DNA of 54,394 nucleotides from Prevotella sp. (GCA_016286995.1 JAEEVA010000019.1:1-54394), one strand, 5' to 3'; counted from the stretch's first letter, positions 1-8,027 are shown. Notes: generated by a model not told the origin, from the letters alone. Numbers and translations: made by a program.

Positions 1-166
1 CGCGCAAGGAACGGCGAAAAAGTCGCTTGCATATATCAAAAATAGTTCCGAACTTTGCACCGTCGAAACTGATGTACTTGGCACTAACTCCGAGAGAACG
101 GCGCGCAAACTTGAAGAGAACAGGCAACTAGCTCAAAGCTACCCTGCCGCCAGCACTAAGAATTAG
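1..166 (+). CDS. C-terminal fragment of an unidentified gene, cut by the window edge
   Basis: Frame 2 is open from the first bases to a TAG at 164-166 and gives about 54 residues ending SYPAASTKN. The fragment is polar and lysine/glutamate rich, with no motif, membrane segment or repeat that I recognise. The start lies outside the window. The next gene on this strand begins at 897, and a decayed element follows directly, so this could be part of an accessory region. The frame is the only long open one here, which supports coding, but the evidence is thin. No function is proposed. Confidence 0.45.
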   Translation, partial: AQGTAKKSLAYIKNSSELCTVETDVLGTNSERTARKLEENRQLAQSYPAASTKN

Positions 167-226
167 ACCAAAATTAACATTATGTCAAACTAATTGTAAA
201 ATTCATTATGGCAAAAAATCAAATTC

Positions 227-260
227 AAGTGCACAGCGGAACCGTCCCTTCTGTGCACTT
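227..260. repeat. 10-bp perfect inverted repeat at the left end of a decayed element
   Basis: AAGTGCACAG at 227-236 pairs perfectly with CTGTGCACTT at 251-260 around a 14-base loop. The loop contains AACCGTCCC, which recurs inverted as GGGACGGTT at 533-541. It could be a terminator for the gene ending at 166 or the end of a small mobile element. There is no T-run after it, which argues against a classical terminator. Confidence 0.5.
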
Positions 261-545
261 AAACAAACCAATAAGGCGCCTACCACACCAGTTCGTCGTC
301 GTAGCTGTCGTAGACCGGATTGGCTGTCCAGCCACAGTCGCGGCAGGCTTGAAGGATGGTTTGCTCAATGTCGGGAGTGATAGGGCGCACACCGTTGCGG
401 TATTGGTAATATACTACACGGGAATAGCGCTCGATGATACAAACTTTTTACCAAACAGCAAAATTTTAGCTGCCTTTTTACATTTGCCAACGTCGTATCA
501 CGATTGTAGACTTTTATTACCTAAGGGTCATGGGGACGGTTCTGC
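236..545. mobile_element. Possible decayed small element with 13-bp terminal inverted repeats
   Basis: GCGGAACCGTCCC (236-248) and the reverse complement of 533-545 (GCAGAACCGTCCC) match at 12 of 13 bases and bound a 310-bp segment. The segment holds only a reading-frame remnant on the minus strand. The AACCGTCCC/GGGACGGTT core resembles repeats I associate with REP-type transposases in other bacteria; that link is from memory and not tested. No transposase catalytic motif can be seen in the remnant. Confidence 0.35.
280..447 (-). pseudogene. 3' remnant of an unidentified gene
   Basis: The minus strand reads about 55 codons with natural-looking composition, including VVYYQYRNGVRP and QACRDCGWTANP, and ends DDELVW before a TAG at 280-282. 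Upstream it runs into an in-frame stop at 448-450 and has no start codon, so the 5' part is missing. The clean protein-like composition ending in a stop suggests the tail of a real gene. I do not recognise the family. It lies inside the inverted-repeat-bounded segment 236-545. Confidence 0.45.
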
Positions 546-794
546 GTGGAAATATAATAGGAAAGAAATTTCCGTAATAACCATAATTTGCCCATAATTG
601 TCATCATCAGTCATTGTTATTACGGATAAAATTACGATCATTATGGCAATTTCTTTCTTATAACCCATTTGGCTTTAATTTCCGGCTAATTTCTGGTCAT
701 TTCTTTCCCCCTAAAAAAAATATTTTCTGGTCATTTCTTTCTCCTCAAAAAAATAATTTCTGTTAACGATTAACGCTAAGTGGTTTTTTTTTCG
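448..794. other. AT-rich non-coding region with inverted and direct repeats
   Basis: No convincing gene is seen. CCGTAATAAC (572-581) and GTTATTACGG (616-625) form a perfect 10-bp inverted repeat with a 34-base loop. Outside this, GAAAGAAATT (561-570) is mirrored by AATTTCTTTC (649-658). Two further direct copies of CTGGTCATTTCTTTC lie between about 692 and 742, each followed by a pyrimidine-rich stretch and an A-run. The stretch reads as repetitive intergenic DNA, perhaps element ends or protein-binding sites. Confidence 0.6.
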
Positions 795-802
795 TATATT
801 TG
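795..802 (+). promoter_or_regulatory. Promoter -7 element for ccsA
   Basis: TATATTTG followed by CA fits the Bacteroidetes TAnnTTTG consensus. No good TTTG -33 box lies 19-21 bases upstream. Transcription would start near 809, downstream of the alternative start near 780, which favours the ATG at 897 for ccsA. Confidence 0.5.
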
Positions 803-896
803 CACCATCAATGACGCGAGAACGGGCTACACCGAATACCGATGTTGTCGCCAGTATCGTTATAACGTTAAATTTACATCGTTATTACTATTAGTA

Positions 897-2423
897 ATGT
901 GGACAAAACCTTGGACTTATAAAGAAGGCTTCCTCATGGGGGGAGGCCTTATCTTTGCAGGACTGGCGCTGCAGCTGAGCGTCGGCCCCGTGGCGTGGGA
1001 GGCGTTTGCATGGCCTGCCAATGGCATCGTGCTGGCGGGCTTCTTTGTGATGTTAACAGCAATGGTCTGCTTGCGCAAGAAAGTATATGCCTTCCAATGG
1101 ATGACGACGTATCAGGCTGCCATCCCTGCGATGGTGTATGCTGTAGTGCTGACGATCATTATGGGACTGACGCGGCAGCAGGTCGGCGGCACGTGGCTGA
1201 ACAACATGCTGTCGTTCTGGCCCTTTGTACTCATCTATGTCTATATCACTGTCATCCTTGGACTTACCATCCACCGTAGATTACGCAAAATGTTCAATGG
1301 TCATTGTTCAATGGTCAATGGTCAATGGTCAATGGTCAATGGTCAATGGTCAATGGTCAATGACTTCGTTTTCCTGCTGAATCACCTCGGTCTCTTTATC
1401 GCCCTTACTACCGCCACCCTCGGCAGTGCCGATATCCAGCGTGTGAAAATGATTTGTGGTGTAGGCGAACCTGAGTGGCGGGCACTGACTCAGAAGGGAA
1501 CGGTCAAAGAGATGCCGATAGCCATCGAACTGAAGAAATTCATCATGGAGACCTACGAGGATGGTAAGCCCAAGCGCTTTGCCTCGGAGATTCAGATATT
1601 GACAAAGACGGGCAAAAACATTGAGACCACCGTGGATGTGAACAAGCCCTACGAGGTGGACGGCTGGAAAATCTATCAGTACGGCTACGACACGCAGATG
1701 GGTGCCCAAAGCCAGATGTCGATACTGGAACTGGTCAGCGACCCATGGCTGCCACTGGTCTATGCGGGTTTCTATATGATGCTGGCTGGCGCGGTACTCA
1801 TGGCGCTGACGGTACTGTGGCGCAGATTGAAGAACGCTACGCGCAAGGCGCTTTGGGTGTACCTTGCCCTCGCCGTCTTCGCATCCCTCTTTGCCTACTT
1901 CTTCTTTGACAGCTACAACACCAAGACGCTGGTGCCTGCCCTGCAGAGTCCGTGGTTTGCGCCCCACGTCTTTGTCTATATCTTCGCCTACGCCCTGCTT
2001 GGCGTAGCGGTCATCATCGCTATTTATGCATTCCTCAAAAAGAATTCTCAATTCTCAATTGTCAATTGTCAATTAGATTCCATCGTATATATCAGCCTCG
2101 CCTTCCTCACCATCGGCATGCTCTTCGGTGCACTCTGGGCCAAGGAGGCTTGGGGACATTACTGGTCGTGGGATCCCAAGGAAACGTGGGCCGCCATCAC
2201 CTGGATAGCCTATCTCGTCTACATCCACTATCGCCTGACGCCAAAAGCCAAAAGCCAATGTTCAATGGTCAATGGTCAATGTTCAATGGTCAATGGTCAA
2301 TGTTCAAAGGTCGAAGGTCTGGCTCTCTGGATGCTCATCATCTCCTTCGTTCTCCTGCAAATGTGCTGGTGGGGCATTAATTACCTGCCTTCCGCCCAAG
2401 GTTCGAGTGTACATACTTATTAA
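897..2423 (+). CDS. ccsA: Cytochrome c biogenesis protein, CcsA/CcsBA type, with three repeat insertions
   Basis: This membrane protein is predicted to export haem and help attach it to periplasmic c-type cytochromes (system II). About 508 residues. The N-terminal third has several hydrophobic helices. The middle (GEPEWRAL to DPWLPLVY) resembles the C-terminal periplasmic part of ResB. The last third carries the haem-binding WWD signature, read as WGHYWSWDPKETWA. The ATG at 897 is chosen because the promoter at 795-802 would start transcription after any earlier start. Three low-complexity inserts are encoded by in-frame 7-bp tandem repeats (1291-1362, 2042-2076, 2241-2319); the translated unit is SMVNGQW or SIVNCQL. 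No nrf cytochrome genes are adjacent, which is unlike many Bacteroidales. The family call is firm; function despite the inserts is inferred. Confidence 0.85.
   Translation: MWTKPWTYKEGFLMGGGLIFAGLALQLSVGPVAWEAFAWPANGIVLAGFFVMLTAMVCLRKKVYAFQWMTTYQAAIPAMVYAVVLTIIMGLTRQQVGGTWLNNMLSFWPFVLIYVYITVILGLTIHRRLRKMFNGHCSMVNGQWSMVNGQWSMVNDFVFLLNHLGLFIALTTATLGSADIQRVKMICGVGEPEWRALTQKGTVKEMPIAIELKKFIMETYEDGKPKRFASEIQILTKTGKNIETTVDVNKPYEVDGWKIYQYGYDTQMGAQSQMSILELVSDPWLPLVYAGFYMMLAGAVLMALTVLWRRLKNATRKALWVYLALAVFASLFAYFFFDSYNTKTLVPALQSPWFAPHVFVYIFAYALLGVAVIIAIYAFLKKNSQFSIVNCQLDSIVYISLAFLTIGMLFGALWAKEAWGHYWSWDPKETWAAITWIAYLVYIHYRLTPKAKSQCSMVNGQCSMVNGQCSKVEGLALWMLIISFVLLQMCWWGINYLPSAQGSSVHTY
1291..1362 (+). repeat. 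Tandem 7-bp repeat (TCAATGG) inside ccsA
   Basis: About ten copies of TCAATGG with few variants, read in frame as repeats of SMVNGQW (21 nt = three heptamers). The unit is stop-free in all three forward frames but carries TGA in reverse. It sits between predicted membrane helices. Confidence 0.9.
2042..2076 (+). repeat. Tandem 7-bp repeat (TCAATTG) inside ccsA
   Basis: Four to five heptamers of the TCAATTG/TCAATTC type, translated SQFSIVNCQL. It is in frame and in the stop-free orientation, located in a loop before the WWD region. Confidence 0.85.
2241..2319 (+). repeat. Tandem repeat tract inside ccsA, third insert
   Basis: A short run of CCAAAAG units followed by TCAATGG/TCAATGT heptamers, translated as SMVNGQC repeats. 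In frame, just after the conserved WWD helix. Confidence 0.85.
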
Positions 2424-2439
2424 AATAATCAGATAGGAC

Positions 2440-3750
2440 ATGAAAAAGTATATGATGATTTCAGCCCTTGTGCTGACAGGCGTACTGCTCACTGCCTGTG
2501 GAAAAAAGCAGCAGACTGAAGTGCCAACATCGAATAACCTCTTCTCGACGCTTCTTGGCAAGAGCGAGGCAGAGGTGCAGGCACGTATTGATAGCATGTG
2601 GACGCACTTCTTCACACCTGGCGACATCAGCAAGTATGATGCCGACGGTGAGAAAAGCGTGTACTACGAAGTGGGCGACTCGATGGGCATCATCGTAGAT
2701 ACCGGCAGTAATGACGTTCGTACCGAAGGTATGTCATACGGCATGATGATCAGTGTGCAGCTCGACAAGCGCGAGGTGTTCGACAAGCTATGGCGATGGG
2801 CCAAGACCTACATGGCCTATCCTGCCGACAGTCCATGGGACGGCTATTTCTGCTGGCAATGCGGTCTTGACGGTACGAAGATAGGACAAAGCAACGCCTC
2901 CGACGGTGAGATCTATTTCGTCACAGCCCTCTTCCTCGCTGCCGAGAAATGGGGCGAGCCGCAGTATGCAGCCGATGCCAACGAGATTCTTCACAAGGTG
3001 ACATCAAAGGACGGCAAGGCATCGGGCGTCTATAACCTCTACGACGACTCCACACGTCTGGTCACCTTCGTTCCCAACGAGGAAGTGCATTGGTACAGCG
3101 ACCCGTCCTATTGCCTGCCAGCCTTCCTCGACCTATGGGCAGAGAAGGCTGATGCCAAGAACGACTTCTGGCGCGAGGCTGCCGACAAGGCCCGCTGGCT
3201 GCTGGAGGTTTCGCAAGACTCCGTGACTGGTCTCTATCCCGACTACTGTCTCTTCGACGGGAAGCCCTATCGCCGTCCAGGCTTTGCATACAATACCGAC
3301 CGCTATCAATATGATGCCATCCGCTGTCCGATGAACGTCGGCATGGACTATTATCTCACTGGCAAGGTCAAGGCTGCGAGTAAGCGAGAGCAGAGTGATG
3401 CTCGCATCGACTCTGCCGAGCGTGAGCAGGCTCGACTGAAGGTCAAGGATGCCCAGCGCTCGATGATGCGCCGGATACTGACTTTCTTCAAGAATGATGG
3501 ATTCAATGGTGGACAGTTCAATCTCGATGGCACAGAGCCTACAGACAACTACACTGAGGGCATGGCCGGAGCCAATGCCGTTGGAGCCTTTGCGCTGGCC
3601 GACAGCGACAGTGAAGAGGATCGTGCCTTAGCCCGCGAATATGTGCAGCGGCTTTGGGATGTACAGCCGCCAACAGGCAAATGGCGCTACTATGTCGGCA
3701 TGGTCTATTTCCTCTCCATGCTCCACGTTTCTGGTCATTTTGCTTTATAA
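2440..3750 (+). CDS. Family 8 glycoside hydrolase lipoprotein (likely exo-oligoxylanase type)
   Basis: A lipoprotein (signal peptide with LLTAC, lipidated Cys20) with a glycoside hydrolase family 8 (alpha/alpha)6-barrel. Conserved acids visible are Glu96 in RTEGMSYGM, Asp155 in NASDGEIYF and Asp292 in YDAIRCPMN. Their spacing matches the reducing-end xylose-releasing exo-oligoxylanases of this family, so xylo-oligosaccharide trimming at the cell surface or in the periplasm is likely; chitosan or glucan activity cannot be excluded. It follows ccsA by 16 bases and may share its transcript. A charged insert of about 25 residues (KREQSDARIDSAEREQ) after residue 310 is encoded by a palindromic repeat at 3373-3441. 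The gene abuts convergent hisB with no gap. Confidence 0.85.
   Translation: MKKYMMISALVLTGVLLTACGKKQQTEVPTSNNLFSTLLGKSEAEVQARIDSMWTHFFTPGDISKYDADGEKSVYYEVGDSMGIIVDTGSNDVRTEGMSYGMMISVQLDKREVFDKLWRWAKTYMAYPADSPWDGYFCWQCGLDGTKIGQSNASDGEIYFVTALFLAAEKWGEPQYAADANEILHKVTSKDGKASGVYNLYDDSTRLVTFVPNEEVHWYSDPSYCLPAFLDLWAEKADAKNDFWREAADKARWLLEVSQDSVTGLYPDYCLFDGKPYRRPGFAYNTDRYQYDAIRCPMNVGMDYYLTGKVKAASKREQSDARIDSAEREQARLKVKDAQRSMMRRILTFFKNDGFNGGQFNLDGTEPTDNYTEGMAGANAVGAFALADSDSEEDRALAREYVQRLWDVQPPTGKWRYYVGMVYFLSMLHVSGHFAL
3373..3441 (+). repeat. Palindromic insert inside the family 8 hydrolase gene
   Basis: AGCAGAGT and ACTCTGC form the arms of an imperfect hairpin around the inner palindrome GATGCTCGCATC. 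It encodes a charged low-complexity stretch in a loop after the last visible catalytic residue. It looks like a repetitive element tolerated in frame. Confidence 0.6.
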
Positions 3751-4866
3751 TTAAAGGGTCCCTTTGGTGGATGGCAGCTCGTAGTGATAGATGTCACGGC
3801 GGACTGCCATGCGGAGACTGCGGGCAAGGGCCTTGAAGATGCCTTCAATTTTATGGTGCTCGTTCTGACCCTCAGCACGGATGTTGAGATTCATGCGGGC
3901 AGCATCGCTGAGCGACTTGAAGAAGTGGAGAAACATCTCAGTGGGCATCTCGCCAATGCGCTCGCGATGGAACTCGGCATCCCACACCAGCCAGGGACGG
4001 CCTCCAAAGTCGAGACAGACGGAGCAGAGACAGTCATCCATGGGCAGACAGTAGCCATAGCGCTCAATGCCACGCTTGTCGCCAAGGGCACGTAGCAGAC
4101 ATTCGCCCAGAACAAGGGCGGTGTCCTCTATGGTGTGGTGCTCGTCGACGTGTAAATCACCCTTGCAATGTATGGTGAGGTCCATCATACCGTGCTTGCC
4201 GATTTGTTCGAGCATGTGGTCGAAGAATCCCAGTCCGGTCTGGATATCGCAATGGCCGTGACCGTCGAGGTCCAGGCGGACAAGGATGTCGGTCTCTTTA
4301 GTAATACGGCGTACCTCGGCGGTGCGCTCGCCTCCGAATGCAATGGCCGCAGCACGATCCCAAGAATCACCCTCGGCGGCAGAACCGCTGAACGCGCCAT
4401 CAGTGGGAGTGGCGGTGGCGCTATCGATTTTGAGGAAGCGACAGCCGATGTTCTCGGCAAAGCGACGGTCGGTGTCACGGTCGCCAATGACGTAGCTGTT
4501 GGCAATGTCGTAGTCGGGGTTGTTCATATACTTTGCCACCAGTCCTGTATTGGGTTTTCGCGTGGGGGCGTTATCCTCAGGGAAGTGGGGGTCGATGAGC
4601 ATGTCGTCGAACTCGACGCCCTCGCCCTTCAACGTGTTGAGAATGAAGTTGTGAACAGGCCAGAAGGTGTCTTCCGGGAATGCGGGAGTACCCAGTCCGT
4701 CCTGGTTGCTGACCATGACGAAGAGGTAGTCGGTATGCTGTCGGAGGAATACGAGGTTGGATATGGCACGTGGTACGAACTGCAGTTTTTCGAAAGCGTC
4801 AATCTGCTCGTCCTCTGGTTCTCGGATAATCGTTCCGTCGCGGTCGATGAAAAGTATTTTCTTCAT
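3751..4866 (-). CDS. hisB: Bifunctional histidinol-phosphatase / imidazoleglycerol-phosphate dehydratase
   Basis: Catalyses two steps of histidine synthesis. Residues 1 to about 165 form a HAD phosphatase with DRDGTI (Asp8, Asp10), VSNQDG and VIGDRDTD. Residues about 180-371 are the manganese-dependent dehydratase with the [13 protein letters not shown] and [15 protein letters not shown] signatures and [11 protein letters not shown]. 371 residues, normal for the fused enzyme. The ATG at 4866 is used because a longer frame would begin upstream of the promoter -7 box at 4892-4899. No other his gene is nearby, so this copy is transcribed alone. The stop codon directly abuts that of the convergent hydrolase gene. 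Confidence 0.95.
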   Translation of the reverse strand: MKKILFIDRDGTIIREPEDEQIDAFEKLQFVPRAISNLVFLRQHTDYLFVMVSNQDGLGTPAFPEDTFWPVHNFILNTLKGEGVEFDDMLIDPHFPEDNAPTRKPNTGLVAKYMNNPDYDIANSYVIGDRDTDRRFAENIGCRFLKIDSATATPTDGAFSGSAAEGDSWDRAAAIAFGGERTAEVRRITKETDILVRLDLDGHGHCDIQTGLGFFDHMLEQIGKHGMMDLTIHCKGDLHVDEHHTIEDTALVLGECLLRALGDKRGIERYGYCLPMDDCLCSVCLDFGGRPWLVWDAEFHRERIGEMPTEMFLHFFKSLSDAARMNLNIRAEGQNEHHKIEGIFKALARSLRMAVRRDIYHYELPSTKGTL

Positions 4867-4891
4867 TGTCTGTTCATTTTTGTTTTGGCGA

Positions 4892-4899
4892 CAAAGGTA
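4892..4899 (-). promoter_or_regulatory. Promoter -7 element for hisB
   Basis: TACCTTTG on the minus strand, 25 bases before the hisB ATG. The -33 position falls in a tandem 7-bp repeat (4905-4937) and does not match TTTG. Confidence 0.6.
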
Positions 4900-4904
4900 C
4901 AAAA

Positions 4905-4937
4905 AGTTCATAGTTCACAGTTCATCGTTCACAGTTT
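4905..4937. repeat. Degenerate 7-bp tandem repeat between hisB and the oxidoreductase operon
   Basis: GTTCATA/GTTCACA-type heptamers, four to five copies, covering the -33 region of the hisB promoter. Its counterpart at 4977-5010 (GAACTAT units) is the same sequence family inverted. Confidence 0.75.
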
Positions 4938-4976
4938 TTTTTGATTTATTAGTAATAAAAGATGTTAAACGGCTGT

Positions 4977-5010
4977 AACAATGGACAATGAACTATGAAC
5001 TATGAACTGA
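4977..5010. repeat. Degenerate 7-bp tandem repeat upstream of the oxidoreductase operon
   Basis: GACAATG/GAACTAT heptamers, about four copies, ending nine bases before the promoter -7 box at 5019. It is inverted relative to 4905-4937, so the two tracts could pair. Confidence 0.75.
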
Positions 5011-5018
5011 AAAATGTG

Positions 5019-5026
5019 TATCTTTG
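5019..5026 (+). promoter_or_regulatory. Promoter -7 element of the five-gene operon 5040-10132
   Basis: TATCTTTG followed by CACG, with 13 bases to the ATG at 5040, so the leader is only a few nucleotides. No clear -33 TTTG; that position lies in the heptamer tract. Confidence 0.65.
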
Positions 5027-5039
5027 CACGCATAAAAGT

Positions 5040-6023
5040 ATGAAAATCATCAAATGGGGCTTCATCGGATGCGGTGAGGTGACAGAGAAGAAGAGCGGTC
5101 CGGCCTTCTCGGAAGTAGAGGGTTCGGGCGTTGTTGCGGTGATGAGTCGCGACGAACGCAGGGCGCGCAGCTATGCCGAGCGTCACGGTGTGCCACGCTG
5201 GTACACCGATGCTCAGGAACTGATAGACGACCCTGACGTGAATGCCGTATACATTGCCACGCCACCGTCGAGTCATGCCACGTTTGCCATCATGGCCATG
5301 AAGGCTGGCAAGCCCGTGTATGTGGAGAAACCTCTGGCTTCGACGTATGAAGACTGTGCCCGCATCAACCGCATTTCGGAACAAACCGGCGTCCCTTGTT
5401 TCGTGGCTTACTACCGTCGCTATCTGCCCTACTTCGAGAAGGTGAAGGAGATTGTCGACCGAGGCATCATCGGCAAGGTGGTGAATGTCCAGGTGCGCTT
5501 TGCCGTACCTCCCCGTGAGTTGGACTACGAGAAGGGTGCCGAACTGCCTTGGCGTCTGCAGCCAGACATCTCGGGCGGTGGCTACTTCTACGACCTGGCT
5601 CCCCACCAGCTGGACTTTTTGCAGCATCTGTTTGGTGTCATCATCGAGGCTCGCGGCATCTGTGCCAATCGTGGCGGACTGTACGAGGCCGAGGACTCGG
5701 TGAGTGCCTGCTTTGAGTTTGAGAACGGTCTGCCCGGTTCAGGGTCGTGGTGCTTCGTAGCCCACGAGTCGGCCCGTGAAGACCGTATTGATTTGGTGGG
5801 TGACCGTGGCTCGGTGTCGTTCTCAGTCTTCGACTACCAGCCCATCCGTCTGCATACGCTCTATGGTGAGGAGAACATTGCCGTACCTAATCCGCCGTAC
5901 GTCCAGTTTCCACTCATCAAGAACGTGATAGAACATCTGCAGGGCATCAGTGTCTGCGAATGTACGAGTGTGTCGGCCACGCCTGTCAACTGGGCGTTGG
6001 ACCGTATCTTAGGAAAATTCTGA
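5040..6023 (+). CDS. Gfo/Idh/MocA family oxidoreductase
   Basis: NAD(P)-dependent sugar or sugar-derivative dehydrogenase family; the substrate cannot be told. The N-terminal Rossmann fold shows GFIGCGEVTEKKSG. The family's catalytic lysine lies in YVEKPLAS. The C-terminal alpha/beta domain carries the DISGGGYFYDLAPHQLD signature with its conserved Asp and His. 327 residues, cytoplasmic, no signal. The ATG at 5040 is chosen because the promoter -7 box is at 5019-5026; a longer frame reaching 4995 would start upstream of it. First gene of an operon in which the next gene begins five bases after this stop. Confidence 0.9.
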   Translation: MKIIKWGFIGCGEVTEKKSGPAFSEVEGSGVVAVMSRDERRARSYAERHGVPRWYTDAQELIDDPDVNAVYIATPPSSHATFAIMAMKAGKPVYVEKPLASTYEDCARINRISEQTGVPCFVAYYRRYLPYFEKVKEIVDRGIIGKVVNVQVRFAVPPRELDYEKGAELPWRLQPDISGGGYFYDLAPHQLDFLQHLFGVIIEARGICANRGGLYEAEDSVSACFEFENGLPGSGSWCFVAHESAREDRIDLVGDRGSVSFSVFDYQPIRLHTLYGEENIAVPNPPYVQFPLIKNVIEHLQGISVCECTSVSATPVNWALDRILGKF

Positions 6024-6028
6024 AAACA

Positions 6029-7141
6029 ATGAGAACGTGGTTGGTGACAATGATGCTGATGATGACGTTGGGAAGCTGGGGTAGCGACTCGTTGAGTGTC
6101 GATACGCTCAAACGGGAGAATTGGTTCTCGCGTACGATCAGGAAATTCACTGAGATTGACACCACCTACGTCGAACCCCAGCACTACAACTGGGCCTTCA
6201 TGCTCCAGTCCATTAATTCCTTTGACTTCTACCGGCTGAGTACCACTGGCGACAACAGCCAGTCCATTTCCTTTGCTCCTACCCTGGGTGTTAGGGTCGG
6301 TCCGTACTTCGGCTGGCGCTGGATATTCTTGGGATACACCGTCGACCTGCGCAAGTTAAACGTCTTCGACGGTGTCAAGAAACTGGAAATCGACGCCAGT
6401 TTCTATAGTGCGCAGATTGGTGCCGACATCTACTACCGCCGTTCCGTGAACGACTACAAGATACGTAGTGTCGACTTGGGTAAGGACATTGACACGTCAC
6501 CACTGAAAGGCGTGTCGTTTGACGGACTGAACGTCAGCATCACGGGTCTGACCCTGTACTATATCTTCAACCACAAGCGATTCTCCTATCCGGCAGCCTT
6601 TGCCCAAAGCACCTGCCAGAAGGTTAGCTGCGGCTCGTGGATGGCGGGTATCGGCTATACGAACAACAGCATCGACTTCGATTACGACAAGATGCAGGAA
6701 ATCGTCAAGGAACGCATCGGACGCGAGGTAGTGCTCGACAGCGGTCTGAGCTTCAATAGCATTCAATTTACCGACATCAGCCTGTCGGCAGGCTATGCCT
6801 ACAACTGGGTGTTTGCCCGCAACTGGCTGTTCTGTGCCAGTGCGTCGCTGGCCGTGGGCTACAAGAAGGCCAAGGGTGAAACCTCTGAGAATCCCGATCG
6901 TATTGTGGCAATAACGGAACCTAAACGGGGTTTCGACCTCAACAACTTCAATCTCGACGGCGTGGGACGTTTCGGGCTGGTGTGGAACAATACCCGTTGG
7001 TATGCCGGTGCTTCGGCCATTGTCAAGGCCTACAACTATAGGAAGGAGCAGTTTGGAGCTACCAATGTCTTCGGCGACGTCTGTGTCTATGTGGGACTGA
7101 ACTTCGGCAAGCGCAAAGAATATAGGAAATGTAAGGAATAA
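6029..7141 (+). CDS. DUF4421 family outer-membrane protein
   Basis: 370 residues with an N-terminal signal peptide (start MRTWLVTMMLMMTLG). Matches what I recall of the Bacteroidetes DUF4421 family: IDTTYVEPQHYNW, then VGPYFGWRWIFLGYT, then alternating hydrophobic strands to the end (NVFGDVCVYVGLNF), as in a beta-barrel. The function is unknown. The start at 6029 gives a proper signal peptide, while the longer frame back to 5960 overlaps the upstream gene and has none. It lies between a cytoplasmic oxidoreductase and a DUF1460 protein with 5-base gaps on both sides, so cotranscription is very likely. Confidence 0.8.
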   Translation: MRTWLVTMMLMMTLGSWGSDSLSVDTLKRENWFSRTIRKFTEIDTTYVEPQHYNWAFMLQSINSFDFYRLSTTGDNSQSISFAPTLGVRVGPYFGWRWIFLGYTVDLRKLNVFDGVKKLEIDASFYSAQIGADIYYRRSVNDYKIRSVDLGKDIDTSPLKGVSFDGLNVSITGLTLYYIFNHKRFSYPAAFAQSTCQKVSCGSWMAGIGYTNNSIDFDYDKMQEIVKERIGREVVLDSGLSFNSIQFTDISLSAGYAYNWVFARNWLFCASASLAVGYKKAKGETSENPDRIVAITEPKRGFDLNNFNLDGVGRFGLVWNNTRWYAGASAIVKAYNYRKEQFGATNVFGDVCVYVGLNFGKRKEYRKCKE

Positions 7142-7146
7142 ATAGT

Positions 7147-8007
7147 ATGAAAGATAAAATAGGAATAAAGGGTTTATTATTGGCACTTCTCTTGTCACAT
7201 TTTTCATGTTTCATCTGTGAAGCGCAAGTCACCTACCAGAAGGCTGACAGCATCAAGATTTGCCAGGTGCTGAAGGCGGCCAACCGCCAGACTACCGTGC
7301 TCACGCTGGCCCGTCAGTTTATGGACGTGCCGTACGTCGGCCAGACTTTGGAGGTCAACGACAACGAACAACTGGTGGTGAACACCCGTCAGCTGGACTG
7401 TACCACCTTGGTAGAGACAGTGGCGGCCTTGAAGCTTTGTGCTCAGGCAGACAAGCACCAGTGGAGCGACTATCTGGCAGCACTGCGCAGCCTGCGCTAC
7501 CGTCAGGGTGTGCTGGACGGCTATACCTCGCGTCTGCACTACTTCTCAGACTGGATCCGTGACAATGTACAGATGCAGCTGGTAAAGGACATACATCAGC
7601 CCAATCCGCCGTTCAGCGCCCTTCAGCGTCTGAACATCAACTTCATGAGCACACATCCTGAGTCGTACCGTTCACTCAAGGAACATCCTGAGCAGGTGCT
7701 GGTCATCCGTCAGCAGGAAAAAGACCTGACGGGACGCAGCTACCAATATATTCCCAAATCAGCCATCAAGAATACCCAGCTGTTGCGACAGACCATCAAG
7801 GATGGCGACATTCTGGCCATTACCTGTAACAAGAAAGGGCTCGACATTGCTCACCTGGGCTTTGCCGTATGGCGCAAGGACGGACTTCACCTGCTGAACG
7901 CCTCGCAGCTGCACAAGAAGGTGGTCGAGGAACCGATGACGCTCTACCAGTACATGCTGCAGCACAAGACGTTCACTGGCATCCGGGTTGTGAGAATAAA
8001 AGAATAA
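7147..8007 (+). CDS. DUF1460 family periplasmic amidase-like protein
   Basis: 286 residues with a signal peptide (hydrophobic stretch, then CEAQ). The DUF1460 fold belongs to the NlpC/P60 cysteine-peptidase group. The expected nucleophile is Cys85 in RQLDCTTLVE and the histidine is His236 in LDIAHLGFAV. Relatives act on peptidoglycan as N-acetylmuramoyl-alanine amidases or related peptidases, so a role in cell-wall turnover is inferred. Other conserved features include the FSDWIRDN segment and the C-terminal GIRVVRIKE strand. Third gene of the operon. Confidence 0.85.
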   Translation: MKDKIGIKGLLLALLLSHFSCFICEAQVTYQKADSIKICQVLKAANRQTTVLTLARQFMDVPYVGQTLEVNDNEQLVVNTRQLDCTTLVETVAALKLCAQADKHQWSDYLAALRSLRYRQGVLDGYTSRLHYFSDWIRDNVQMQLVKDIHQPNPPFSALQRLNINFMSTHPESYRSLKEHPEQVLVIRQQEKDLTGRSYQYIPKSAIKNTQLLRQTIKDGDILAITCNKKGLDIAHLGFAVWRKDGLHLLNASQLHKKVVEEPMTLYQYMLQHKTFTGIRVVRIKE

Positions 8008-8027
8008 AAAAACAAAAGAATAAAAAG

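Noticed and set aside
208..597. 129-codon plus-strand frame in the left repeat region
   Set aside because: It runs through inverted-repeat ends and antisense to a minus-strand remnant with better protein-like composition; no motif.
780..896. Upstream extension of ccsA to 780
   Set aside because: The promoter -7 box at 795-802 lies inside the extension, and the extra 39 residues have no membrane or family signal.
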